Shown here in pieces: positions 1 through 10,384 of a stretch of 64,000 bases of DNA. Each line of letters starts with the position of its first letter. The first letter of the stretch is position 1. This DNA comes from Halichoerus grypus (lineage: Eukaryota > Chordata > Mammalia > Carnivora > Phocidae). The notes below the pieces were generated by a model. The model saw only the letters and a list, made by a program, of their open reading frames with translations, was not told the origin of the DNA and did no database searches. The translations under genes were made by a program, and so were the position numbers. The stretch is taken from assembly GCF_964656455.1 (NCBI RefSeq), contig NC_135718.1:145310262-145374261 (forward strand), written 5' to 3'.

Positions 1-990
1 CCACGCGGTGAGGCCTGGACTGGGGCTGAGTTGTGTGAAGGTCACCAGGGCCCATGGCCCTCAGACAAGGACATTCTTAGAAATGGCCCTTCAAGCTAGT
101 CTCTCTTATCTGTGGGCCCTTAACTTAGAGTCAAACACTAACACCCTGAGGCAGTAATCATAGCTGCTTTGCAGGAAGGAAAATGATATTTGGGTTCATT
201 TGTTTAAAAAAATCCAACATGCACACATACAAATACATAGTCATATACATGTATAATGTGTACATACATGTGAAAGATTTAAAGTTATGTACCAAGTTGA
301 AGAGTTGCAATCTACAGGAAGAGAAGAATGGGATTTGGAGAGAGAGGAAGAAGTTATGAAAGACTTTTAACTTTTACCCCATGAACCTTGGTATTGTTTC
401 CAAGTTTGACAACTAGAATGTCTTCATCACACTTATGTGATGTTTAAATCTCTTAGCATATAATATGAACTTAAAAGGGGGGGGAGGAGGGAGGGATTTA
501 GGGGAGAGAGAAGAAAGGAAAGAAAGAGAAATGAAAGAGAATGTACAAATTACCAAGAGCCAAAGCCATGAGCGCTGAGTGAATGAAATTGTTGGAGGTA
601 AACGAGGCTAACTTAGCAAGACTTTATGAAAAGGTTAAATTTTGAGCAGAACTTTTAAAATAATTAAATAATAATAATATGCTTGCTGTCTCCTATAAGA
701 CCTTCTCTGCAGAAAATTTAGAAAATAGAGAACCCAGAGAAGAAAATTCTACCATCCGTAGCCCAATCGCACATTAATATTGCAGTGGATTTCCTTCCAT
801 CTTCTCTACTTTTTCATTTTAGACTATGTTTTGAAGGGCAACAGAAACATCACAGAGAAGAGGGTGGTGGAAGTGAGAAGGCCACTCTAGAAGATCAGTG
901 GAAACGTGTTTACCAGCTGCCATGAACTGCTTCCTTATCTCAGGCCTGAGATCTCGGTGAGTGTGTTTGGACCTGGAATATTGGTATGAC
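1..990. other. No gene seen; purine-rich tract
   Basis: Only short chance reading frames are visible. A nearly pure purine run (G then GA/GAAA) lies at about 474-541. The AT-rich stretch at 655-800 has the feel of a very old interspersed repeat, but I cannot name it. Confidence 0.5.
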
Positions 991-1004
991 GTTTACCTCC
1001 GAAG

Positions 1005-1100
1005 CCTCGTCAGAGTAACAGCCTCTCTGGGCCTCAGTTGCCTTTTCTGTAAAATGGAGATATTCTCTTTCTCTTACCCGCCTTGCTGCATTACATCCCC
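1005..1100 (+). repeat. MIR fragment
   Basis: The stretch has the MIR core-to-tail order: a CCTCTCTGGGCCTCAGTT block followed by TCTGTAAAATGGAGAT. Only the central part is recognisable. The open frame across it is not a gene. Confidence 0.5.
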
Positions 1101-1514
1101 CAGACACAGACAAACACATTCCAATTACAAAATCAGTTCTTACCTGGGATCCAGAGAAATGATATTATGCAGGTTTGTGGACTAGCTCACAAAAGCCTGT
1201 TTACCCATAGGTAGTTGAAATGCTATCCTGGGTATTTATAGCAGTATAACTTTCTACTGTTTTTCTACTAGTAGTATATCATTTTTTAATCACAGTACGG
1301 GCATTTTAAGGCAGATTCTTGTATTTGTCTGTGGACTGCCACTTATTTCTCTGAGAAAGAGCATTTTATCTGCTTGAAGAGGAAGCTGTGAGCCTCAGGG
1401 AGAGGAGTGCAGTCTGGGGCAGTTTTCGTTGTTGGGGGGCCCAGGCATCGCACAGATCAGTCTCCCCAGAACAGCAGCTGCAGCAACATGTGGACTCAGC
1501 CATGAGAGCAGCTA

Positions 1515-1740
1515 CCCTTTACTGAGGGATATCGGCTCCTAATGGCGTCATATGCATTACCGCATTCAATTCTCATGTCCACCCTATTGCGTAGTTACAG
1601 TTATTCCCCGCATTTTACAAAGGAGGAAGCAAAGCACAAAGAGGTTAGGTGGCATACTCAAGGTCATGTAAATTAGTCTTGCTAGCATTTAAGCCAGGAT
1701 AAAATGACTCTATAGCCCGAGCTCTTATCAACCGCTAATA
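1515..1740 (-). repeat. MIR, near full length, antisense
   Basis: Read on the plus strand it shows the reverse-complement MIR order: a TTTACTGAGGG-like end, CATTCAATTCTCATG, a CCGCATTTTACAAAGGAGGAAGC block, AGAGGTTAGGTGGCATACTCAAGGTCA, then the AGCTCTTATCAACC head. It is strongly diverged, as expected of this ancient tRNA-derived SINE. Confidence 0.7.
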
Positions 1741-1759
1741 TATAGGCGGAAGGGGGAGC

Positions 1760-2640
1760 CCCGTTACCATGTGTGACCTGCCATGGCCAGGAAGTTATGT
1801 AGGCTGCTTTGGAGATCATCTGTCCATACTGTGAGCTTTTCTAAAGGGTAGAAAGATGGTAGCAGGAATCTGATCTCCCTCCAAGGGAGGTTTAACAGGC
1901 AGTTTCTATCCCCTCCCCCTTCTCCTCCCCAGAGATGCTGCCCAGGGTGGCCTGGCATTGGGGAAATTGCCCCTGTTGCCGGGGGAATAATGCCGTCACT
2001 GGGGAAGTTCATTTAAGGTTCTATGAACAAATACTCTGACTTTAGGATTTGGGGTGGGGGTGGGGGGGCATAATCATCCCATTCTCTCATGCAGTGCCCA
2101 CTCCTCTGGTGGCTTCATATTTCTGAATCATCTCTCAATTAGAATCAACCACCCATAGCATGCTCTGTTTCAGAAATGTGTCCTTTGATTTTAGCTTCGA
2201 CACATTTTTTTTTTTTTTCTGTTTTGCTGTATTGCTTATAATGTTTATGCAGCTGTTTGGAGAGCTAAATATGCAATCAGTGTGATGCAATCATGTCCTG
2301 TCCTTATCAGGGAAGGAAGAAAATGCCAACTTGAATTTTATACAATTTTCAAGAGCTCCATGATGCAAAATGATAAGTTCATTTAATTGATGTGATCTTA
2401 ATTGGAACCACAAGGGAAATTGGAATGCACATAGAGTTCAGTTGTTTGTGTTTTTAATAGCACTGTTTGGCTGAGATTGGACCATTATCTCCCTCTGGTT
2501 CCCCAAATGATGGAGAGTTTGTATTTCTGAAGTTTGCTGAAAATGGAATGCAATATTACAGTATTTTTTTGTAGCCTTTTCTGTTATGTTGTTTCATATG
2601 AGATTTGGATTTTTTGGGTTATGTTTTGAGAATGAATTAC
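1760..2640. promoter_or_regulatory. Candidate conserved non-coding element
   Basis: I recognise no repeat family here. The AT-rich core at about 2220-2560 is dense in sites resembling homeodomain, POU and C/EBP-ATF motifs: TGATGCAAT at 2283, TGATGCAAAA near 2362, TTTAATTGATG near 2382 and TTAATTGG near 2398. A poly(T) run lies just upstream at about 2207-2219. The site density suggests an enhancer, but short motifs are common by chance. The call is inference only. Confidence 0.25.
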
Positions 2641-2641
2641 C

Positions 2642-2664
2642 ATATATATATATATATATATATG
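2642..2664. repeat. (TA)n microsatellite
   Basis: About eleven uninterrupted TA units. Confidence 0.95.
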
Positions 2665-2739
2665 TTTCTATTCATGTTCCAGCAATTAGAAGCATAGGTA
2701 TAGCCATACAATTTCATTTTCAACTGAATATTTATGTAT

Positions 2740-2960
2740 TCACTTGTTTATTCAAACTTTTATTCATTCAACAAATATTTATTGAGCCCAGGCCATCTCC
2801 TTGTCTCTGTTGATAAACACAGGAGGCGGACAAATGAATAAGACTAAATCCTGCTTTCAAGATCTCACCATTGTTGGGGAGATGAACAAGTAAACTTTGC
2901 GGCAGGTGCTAGGATAGAGATATGTACAGGGTAGAGAGGGAGCAGGCAGGAAGGCATAAC
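2740..2960 (-). repeat. L2 3' end, antisense
   Basis: The sequence has the reverse-complement L2 terminal wording: TTCATTCAACAAATATTTATTGAG, then a degenerate block corresponding to 'character-change / aacaagacaaaatcctgc', then AGATGAACAAGTAAAC. L2 is an ancient CR1-like LINE, and this copy is a 5'-truncated end. Confidence 0.6.
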
Positions 2961-3776
2961 TAGACTGTAGATGCTCAAAAGATCTAAAATATAAGGCTGA
3001 ATTTTACCTGAGCATGGAGAAAAGATGGCCCAGCCGTCAAAGAAATTGGAAAGATTTTACTTTGTTTTTAATTTCTCTTGCATGTGTTAATTAAACTGAA
3101 TAAACTTCACATAGCTCATTTGTTTTATCAGTCATGTTCTTCCTTTAATTTTGTATAGGAAGAGCTTTTTTTAAAAAAGAGGGGAGTGGGGCAATTTATT
3201 GATAGTTTATTGATAAATATGCATTGTTCTAGGTTGTCAGATAACAATATTGCATATGTCTATTGGAAGCACGTATCATGAAGCATCAGATTACATGAAG
3301 TACAACCAGGATGTGACTTTGTCTGTAGCCTTGATTCAATCCATCAAAAATGTGACAGGTATAAATTATACCTAATTTCTGCCCTCAAGTTAAAATCCAG
3401 AGGGGGTTGGGATAATCAATTACACAAATTTATTTGTTTAACATTCAAAGAGATATTTTCAATGCATTTTCAGGGCTATTCATTTGCTAATAACTTAATG
3501 GGAGAGTGTGAAGATGTGTCACAACAAAGCCCATATTGTACTTTCCCATGTAGAAGTAAGAGAAAAGTGACCCTAGCATGACATCCTGGTGTTTGCTACC
3601 TTCCTTTGGGATGACTGTAGACCCTAGCCACACCCTAAAAAGAAGAAACCATTTCAAACACTGATCAGGAGAGTAAACTGCCCCACAATGGGAAGAATAT
3701 TGAACAAAAGTGATCAAAAATTTAGAGAAATGTGTTCTGTTCTTAGCTCATCACTCTATGTGACTTGGAAGAATTC
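2961..3776. other. No gene or clear repeat
   Basis: This is AT-rich single-copy-looking sequence. Its small antisense open frame of 76 codons has no recognisable protein feature. Confidence 0.5.
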
Positions 3777-3788
3777 CTTAATATTTCT

Positions 3789-3997
3789 TTTCTTTAAAAA
3801 AAGATAGATGTATTTGTTTGTTTGTTTGTTTGTTTGTTTAGAGAGGGGCATCGGAAGAGGGAGAAGAAGAGTGTCCCAAGCAGACTCCTCACTGAGTGCA
3901 GAGCCCCACGCAGGGCTTGATCCCAGAATCCTGAGATCATGACCTGAGCTGAAATCAAGAGTCAGATGCTTAACTGACTGAACCACCTAGGTACCCC
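3789..3997 (-). mobile_element. Can-SINE (carnivore tRNA-Lys-type SINE)
   Basis: The insertion is antisense. It runs from the A-rich tail (TTTAAAAAAAG with a (GTTT)n expansion at 3811-3838), through GAGAGGGGC and GATCATGACCTGAGCTGAAATC, to a head ending CCACCTAGGTACCCC. The target-site duplication CTTAATATTTCT (3777-3788) is matched after the element by CTTAATGTTTCT. It is more diverged than most copies here, so it is an older insertion. The antisense open frame across it is only the repeat. Confidence 0.93.
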
Positions 3998-4164
3998 CTT
4001 AATGTTTCTAATCTTCAACTTCTTTATCAAAAATGTGAAAGAGTGGGATATATGGTCCATCAACTCTAAAAGCAGATTTCTAATAGAAATACAACATATG
4101 AGATGACTCTTTGTTACTTACTTTGAATCAGTCAATAAAAGGGTTAGGAAAAGACAATTGAGTT

Positions 4165-4290
4165 AAAAGGGCTTTTGATAGAGAATCAGGAGACCATATT
4201 CTAGTGTCAAGTTTCCTACTTACTTACTGGTGTGATCTTGCAGCAGTTGCTTCCTCTGTCCATAGCTGCCTCATCTATGAGGTGGGTGGG
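4165..4290 (+). repeat. MIR fragment
   Basis: GAATCAGGAGACC, then CTTACTGGTGTGATCTTGCAGCAGTTGCTTC and CATAGCTGCCTCATCTATGAGGTGGG follow the MIR order of conserved core then tail. The copy is diverged. Confidence 0.5.
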
Positions 4291-4299
4291 ATGTGTGGG

Positions 4300-4980
4300 G
4301 AGTGGGTTGGGGACATAGACTATGCTAATGCTATGGTGCTTTCCATTTCTAGCTTTCAATGGTTCCATACCTGGGTCAAGTTTCCCTGGGATGTTTTCTA
4401 GTTTTTCTCTAGTTTCCCTAAAATACAATACACTTACCTTTTCTAGAAGGGAAAAGCAAGATTATCATTTCAATTTTATAATTCTGAGTGACTTTTCCAA
4501 GACAACTCAGATTTTGAAGTTCTTATGCTATACTGGTTTAATTCTCTTATCTTAGACCTTGTGATAAACACCTTCAATCATAGGATCAGATAGGAGGTTC
4601 TTTCTTCCATTTTCTTTGACTATTTCCAAAACTAAAGGGCTTCCTATCCCTTTGAAGACAGGTCACCCATAAAAAATGGGTCAGTGCATCTCACAGCTTG
4701 TTCTTTTCTGGAGGTCTTTGTGTGTGTAATTTAATGTGTGGAGACAGAAGGTGGAGCGGATGTGCTTGCAAGCTCTCTTTGAATTTCAGAAGACTTTGGT
4801 ATATATTATAAGCCTGTTTAATTTCCTTACTTGGGGTTCCAGTAAATAAAGAGTTTGGGGAATAAATTGTAAAAAATTATTGGAAAACTTCTGAACTTTT
4901 ATCACTGCCCTTACTAAATGTTAGTCTTTATTGCATTCCTGGGCCTGGTGAGGAAATGCAATAATTTAACAAGATTTTGA
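4300..4980. other. No gene seen
   Basis: There are three short overlapping open frames on both strands, none with recognisable features. No repeat family is recognised. Confidence 0.45.
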
Positions 4981-4984
4981 GCTG

Positions 4985-5225
4985 GTAACACTTGCTGATA
5001 TTTTTATAATTTATTCTTCACAAAGAGTTTTCATATGCATTAGCTTTATAAAGCATACAAACTTGGTAACAGTAGTCCATTTAACAGATGGGAAACCCAA
5101 GGAGTGGGTGACCTGTAAATGACCTCCCCAAGAATGCATATCTAAGAAGGGCTGGAGCAGGAATGGCAACTCTATTTTCTGATGTTTGATTCTGTCTCCT
5201 CTCCACCAACCCTTTAGTATAGCGG
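4985..5225 (-). repeat. MIR, antisense
   Basis: The order is TTCACAAAGAGTTTTCATATGCATTAGC, CCATTTAACAGATGGGAAACCCAAGGAG, CTCCCCAAGAATGC, and a degenerate head, as in reverse-complement MIR. Confidence 0.6.
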
Positions 5226-5636
5226 TGCTTCCCAAATTGGGTTATTTGTCACCCAATGCGAGCCCTCCGTTGGATGTGGGAGTGATGGCAGCCTCTGCGT
5301 CATGAATCTGTTGGTCAATAAAACCTTCTCTTCTAGCTATTAACCCCTCTTTTTTCTCATTTTAACATGTACAGTGACCTTGAAACGGTATTGAATCTAA
5401 AAATCTTTAAGCCACTTGTTTGTTAATGAATTGCTTTATAATACTTCTTGGGAATTCTTGAGTGGAAATGCTTCCTTTATATTTTAGAAAGCAAGCAAAA
5501 CATTAACTAGTATGTTTCTTGTGTCCTGGGTTGGGAGGCTTACAGTGCCATAGGCTGGATTTCTGAAAACCCAAGGGTGAGGTATGGCTGGTTTTATTTC
5601 TCCCACCCAGAGGGCATGGTCAGAAGTAGATTTAGG

Positions 5637-6165
5637 TGGAAACAACCCAAATGTCCATCAAACAATGAATCAATAAACAAAGTGTGGTATATACCCATGT
5701 AGAGAATATTATATTTGGCCATATAAAGAAATGAATTGATGTTACATGCTATAACATGCATGAACCTTTAAATCATCATGCTAGGTGGAAGAAGACAGTC
5801 ATAAAAGACCACATATCATATGATCCAACTGATACAAAATATCCAGAGCAGGGAAATCTGTAGATACAGAAAGTAGACTCACAGTTGCTTTGGGCCGGGA
5901 GGAAGAGGAGATGGGGGAATAGGAGAGTGACAGCCAAAGAGTATGAAAGTTTGTTTGTTTCTTTGCTTGCTTGTCTGTTTTTTAACCAACTGAGCCACCC
6001 AGGCACCCGCTTGTCTGTTTTTTGAGGTGATGAAAATGTTCTAAAAATGATGGTGGTAATGATTGCACGTATGTGTGAATAAATTAAAAACCATTGAATT
6101 GTACACTTTAAATGAGTGAATTATAAGGTACATGAATTATATCTCAATAAAACTATTTTTAAAAA
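5637..6165 (+). mobile_element. Old L1 3' end
   Basis: This is a 5'-truncated L1 ending in the typical mammalian L1 3' region: CAACCCAAATGTCCATCA, the 'tggtatata..ccatgtagagaatattat' block, GTGATGAAAATGTTCTA, ATTGAATTGTACACTTTAAATG, and ATATCTCAATAAAACT with an A-rich end. It hosts the 25-bp SINE-head insertion listed below. Confidence 0.88.
5984..6008 (-). mobile_element. 25-bp Can-SINE head-only insertion with TSD
   Basis: The 25 bp match only the first bases of an antisense Can-SINE (ACTGAGCCACCCAGGCACCC is visible). They are flanked by perfect direct repeats GCTTGTCTGTTTTTT at 5969-5983 and 6009-6023. There is no tail and no body. Ordinary target-primed reverse transcription keeps the 3' end, so either the body was lost afterwards or the copy formed by an unusual route. 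Confidence 0.78.
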
Positions 6166-6444
6166 TAAGTAAATATATAATCATACAGTATTCTCTCTTT
6201 TGTTCTCCATTAAAACACGATCTGCCCTGACACTCTTGGTCATTATAACATCATTTATCTACCATCCCCTTAGCCAAGGACTGACTAATGAATGATCATG
6301 CTAGCTGTCGAACCCTATCCCTAAACATCATAAAAACCCTCTGTCTTTTCCTAAAATAAATAGCTTTTCCCCTGGAACTCCTGAAACATTGAATTCAAAT
6401 GTCTACCTGATTCACTTTTTATTGTCTTTTTACGTGTCAGTTGT

Positions 6445-6550
6445 CAGCACTTGATCATGAGCCTATACAGGGCCGGGGACTTTGCTGATTTGTCTTTGCA
6501 TCTCTAGCACCAAACATCATGCCTCAGAGCAAGCAGGTTTTGCTTAAAAA
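6445..6550 (+). repeat. L2 3' end
   Basis: GCCTATACAGGGCCGGGGACTTTGCTG, then CATCTCTAGCACC and ATCATGCCTC, follow the L2 terminal sequence. The copy is diverged and short. A purine-rich run follows at about 6549-6605. Confidence 0.5.
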
Positions 6551-8100
6551 TGGAAAAAAGAAGGAAAGAAGAAAAGGTGGGAGGAAGGAACGTGGCAGGG
6601 AAAACTATTATTTCATTTCATCAGGAGTCACTGAATTCCTGAATGCCTAGGGGATAGTAGTTGCGTTGTGTGCATGGGGCTGCATCAGATTCATGAGGCC
6701 GATGATGTCCCCAAGCAGCATGCAATTGAGTGATGGGATAGACATGGGTTGAATTTATGCACACTTGTGGAAAAGCAACAGTGAATGCCATCAGAATGTT
6801 TGAATTGGAGACAAACCGTTTAATCTCGTTTATAATAAATATAATGTTACTATTTAATTACTCCCTGTTGGTGGCTTCATCAGTGAACTTCAGCATGTGC
6901 ATTCCCTTGGTCTGTGTCGGTTATAAACTCAAGTCCTGGGACCTTACTGTCCACATCTTATATGTCTCCCAAAGCATGAACTACAGAGCAATTTATTAAG
7001 AAAGACTTATGCTCTGAATAAATGGCTGAATGGCAACATGAAGTGAATTTTTTAGGGAATTTGACACTGTGTGGCAAGTTTTAATAGTAAGGTCAGGTTG
7101 GTATTTTTTTAATCAACTATTAACTAAACAAGTTGATTCTTCACACATTAGATGTCCAGTTACTCCATGTATAAGTCTATATCACGGGCTATTCTGTGGC
7201 ATTGATGTAAAAGAAAATACTTAATATTTACCTAAAAGAACATTTGTATCTTCAATACAAGGAGACCAAATTATTGCATCTGTAATGCCCGTGGACACGA
7301 GTGGCCAGGTGCAAAGAGGAGCGTATTCTGTTTGACTTTGCAGGTCCTAGTCCCCAGGCATACCACCCCTGCCTGTCTTGGCTGCCAAACCATGGCATGT
7401 GTGAGAGAGTCAGGTGCTGTGCAGTTCTTTCTATGGTAACATTGTTTGGCCCATGCCAAAATATAAATCATTATCACCATTAAGCACTTATTAAATGTCT
7501 ACTTATGTACGATACCAAAGACTGGGTTTTATAGCTAGAGTTCTGGCCTGCTGTGACTTTATATACCCTCTTGGGCAGGGGATTTGAAAACCAAATTGAA
7601 ATTTGGTTGTTACTTACAAAGGGACATTTTTAGCAAAGCCAACAAGAGTATGCTTTGTCACCTTGTCCACATGGAACATTCTTGGGGCACATAGGAAGCA
7701 AATAATTCAGTCAAGAGTGTGGATTTGAAAGTAGGATGTGGGAGTAATGGAGCTGTGCTACTAGTTTTCTACTGGGAAACTTGATCCGGTGGAGAGGCAC
7801 GGTGATGGGCTCAGGTCCAGGAATTACAGGCACTATTTCCAGTGCTTCCAGCAACTCAGTAAGGCTGGCTCCGCAGTGCCTGGGAAAAGGCCAACCTCCT
7901 GGCAACGTGAGGCCACACTGGGTGTCCCTAGGTGGCCTTATGTGTGAGGAAAATCGTGTCCCTGCAAGCTTGTGGACTTCCATATGTGCGGGTCTTCAAG
8001 AGACCAGGCTTCTGGACTGGTGGCACGTGACGGAGACGCCGGAAGACAAGGCAAGCTGTGGGCGCACTGCTGGTTTGAATCCTCCTTCTCCCTGACGAGC
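6551..8100. other. Unique sequence; CpG-richer patch at 7780-8095
   Basis: I recognise no repeat over most of this stretch. The part at 7780-8095 is richer in G+C and CpG than its surroundings and has overlapping open frames on both strands (104 and 107 codons plus, 90 codons minus). None has a recognisable domain or a supported splice frame. A chance cluster is the simplest reading. Confidence 0.4.
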
Positions 8101-8104
8101 TTCA

Positions 8105-8245
8105 CCACATTCATTCACTCGATTCAACAAGTATTTACGGTGCAGCTACTATGTACCAGACACTGTTCTACATGCCAGGGGTTACAGCGACCCCTAAAAC
8201 AGTCTCTCCCTATGGGACTTATTTTCTGGCGGAGGAGGCGTGCAC
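8105..8245 (-). repeat. L2 3' end, antisense
   Basis: CATTCATTCACTCGATTCAACAAGTATTTAC, CTACTATGTACCAGACACTGTTCTAC, and GGGGTTACAGCGACCCCTAAAACAGTCTC form the reverse complement of the L2 terminus. Confidence 0.7.
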
Positions 8246-8474
8246 GTGTGGGCCAAAGGCTGGCAGTCTTTGTTCTCTCCCAAGGCAGTCTCTGAGCTTG
8301 CTTAGTTCTGCAGCAGCTCGTGGATTCCCCTTCTAATCGGATACTTTCTTGGCCAGAGGGACTCATATGAGAAAGATATGGTATACGATCCAAGCAAGAA
8401 TGCTTATTCTAACTTAGCACATAGCCTTCCTCCTGAAAATCCCACTCCTAACAACCCTTTGTGATAGGGAATGA

Positions 8475-9050
8475 AAATAGTAAGAGGTAAGGCTGCAGAG
8501 CCAGACTCTGTTTAGATTTGAATACTGACTCCTCCACTCACTAGCTATGTGTTGGAAGGTAAGTGCTGTGGACTGAATGTTTGTGTCTCCCCCACCCCCA
8601 AGTTCATATGTCAAAACCTGTTCTTTTCAGTGACATGGTATTTGGAAGTGGGGCTTTGAGGAAGGGATTAGGTCACCAGGGTGAAGCCCCTGTGAATGAG
8701 ACTATGGCCTCATGTAAGGGATCCCAGGGAGTTCCCTTTCCCCCTCTTCCATGTGAAGTCACAGAGAGAAGACAGCTGTCTATGACCTAGAAAGCATGTC
8801 TCACCAGACACTGAATCTGCCTTGAGCTTGGACTTCCCACCTTCCAAAACTGTGAGAAATAAATATTTGTTGTTTATCAGCCACCCAGTCTATGGTATTT
8901 TGTTATGGCAAGCTGAACAGACTGAGACAGCAAGTTACTTTAAATTGTCTGCATCTTGCCTTCCTTCTTCGTAAAATGGGAAAAATATGAATAGCTACTT
9001 CATAGAGTACCCGTGATGAATAAATGAGGTAACACATGTAAAGTCTGACC
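8475..9050 (+). repeat. MIR split by a MaLR LTR
   Basis: The MIR 5' part is at 8475-8563: AGGCTGCAGAGCCAGACTC, then CTCACTAGCTATGTG. It continues beyond the LTR at about 8930-9050: CAAGTTACTTTAAATTG, CTTCGTAAAATGGGAAAAATATGAATAGCTACTTCATAGAG, AATAAATGAGGTAACACATGTAAAG. The two halves join smoothly in MIR order, which shows that the LTR is the younger element. Confidence 0.75.
8564..8929 (+). mobile_element. ERVL-MaLR solo LTR (MLT1/MST-like)
   Basis: The element starts TGCTGTGGACTGAATGTTTG and ends GAACAGACTGAGACA. Inside it has TTCATATGTC, GGTATTTGGAAGTGGGG, AGGGATTAGGTCACCAGGG, a polyadenylation signal AATAAA in TGTGAGAAATAAATATTTG, and GCCACCCAGTCTATGG. These are hallmarks of MaLR LTRs. 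The flanks GTAAG and GCAAG fit a 5-bp target duplication with one change. There is no internal region, so it is a solo LTR. Open frames across it are not genes. Confidence 0.88.
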
Positions 9051-9149
9051 TACCATACACGTTCCCCTCTATTTTTTTCGTTTAACTTATTAGAGATATG
9101 CTGGTTTTGAATGGGCCCAAACTGTCTCACTGTACTCCTACTCTAAGCT

Positions 9150-9285
9150 CTATTCCAGCTTCCTCGAGGTAGAGGTCCTGTTTTGTGCATCATTCTGTCT
9201 CCTATAGTGATCTTTCCAATGGTTCTACACACACTAGGGGATGGGAAGTGCTTGCTGACTACTGCTGAGAAAATGAATTGGATGT
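9150..9285 (+). repeat. L2 3' end, diverged
   Basis: AGCTTCCTCGAGGTAGAGGTCCTG, CATTCTGTCTCCTATAG and GCTTGCTGACTACTGCTGAG follow the L2 terminus loosely. Confidence 0.4.
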
Positions 9286-10080
9286 CATTTTACTACCTTG
9301 GTATTGCTGAGAAAAGCACACCATGTATAAAGTCACTTACCTCATCTTCCATCTGCCTTACTTCTGTCCACAGTCCCAGAATCTCCCCACCACCCAGAGT
9401 CCAGACCTTAGGCATTTCTGGTCCCCACACTTTCATTTGTTTAAAATACTCACTCAAACTCCAATGATCAAGTCTTGGGAAGCCTCCTTTTGTCATACCT
9501 TTTCAATTCATTCTGTGGCTTTTACGCCACCAACACCGCCTTTGTCTTGGATCTTATCATTTTATGCTCTTTGTTGGTGAAGTACTTGTCTCTGATTTAG
9601 GTTATGGATGCTGAATATTTAGTTTTCATCCATTGACAAAGAGCAAACAGGTGCCATTTTATCATCACATAACAAATATATGTTAATGGAGAGTTCCCAT
9701 TGCCTATAAATCCCAAGATGGGGAAGAAAGCAGCTGGGGATAGCTTATCTCAGAATTGTCCTAAAACCTCTTCCTCTATTTTCTTCAGAAACTAGAAAAG
9801 CAGATTCAAACTCTGGTTTATTATCTAAAGGGAGTAGATATCTGTTATATTCAGGAATCACTTCCCTGCTTATAAATGATACTATTGTATAAAACAAAAA
9901 TAAGTTGTAAATAAAAATTTCTGTAACTGTAGTGAATTGATAAGAGCTCAAGAAAACTCTCTTTGACTCCCCATCTCAAACAATTCTGAAGCACTGGCCC
10001 TCTTATGTTGAGAATAAGCAACTCTGACAAAGTTCTTATTTTTCACAGCTTCATCTATATCAACATTTATTTACCATTTC
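9286..10080. other. No gene or clear repeat
   Basis: Short overlapping open frames at 9290-9580 lack features. Nothing else is recognised. Confidence 0.45.
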
Positions 10081-10095
10081 ATTCCATTTGATTTT

Positions 10096-10298
10096 TTTTA
10101 AAGATTCATTTATTTATTTTAGAGAGAGAGAGAGAGCACAAGCAGGAAGGGCAGAAGGAGAGGGAGAGAGAATCCCAAGGAGACTCTGCGCTGAGAGCAG
10201 AGCCTAATGCAGGGCTCCATCCCAGGACCCTGAAATCATGACTGGAGCTGAAACCAAGAGTGGGATGCTTAACCAACTGCACCACCCAGGCACCCCAA
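10096..10298 (-). mobile_element. Can-SINE
   Basis: This antisense copy has tail AAAGATTCATTTATTTATTTT, a (GA)n box, GGGAGAGAGAATCC, AAATCATGACTGGAGCTG, and head ACCACCCAGGCACCCC. A perfect 15-bp target duplication, ATTCCATTTGATTTT, lies at 10081-10095 and 10299-10313. Confidence 0.96.
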
Positions 10299-10384
10299 AT
10301 TCCATTTGATTTTGTGATCACATTCTCCCTATGCTTGACTGCAAATAAGAAACACCTAGGAAACTTTTGGATCAAAATTTATCC

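Noticed and set aside
7780..8095. CpG-richer patch with overlapping open frames
   Set aside because: Too short and too weak for a CpG island, no promoter motif seen, and frames overlap on both strands.
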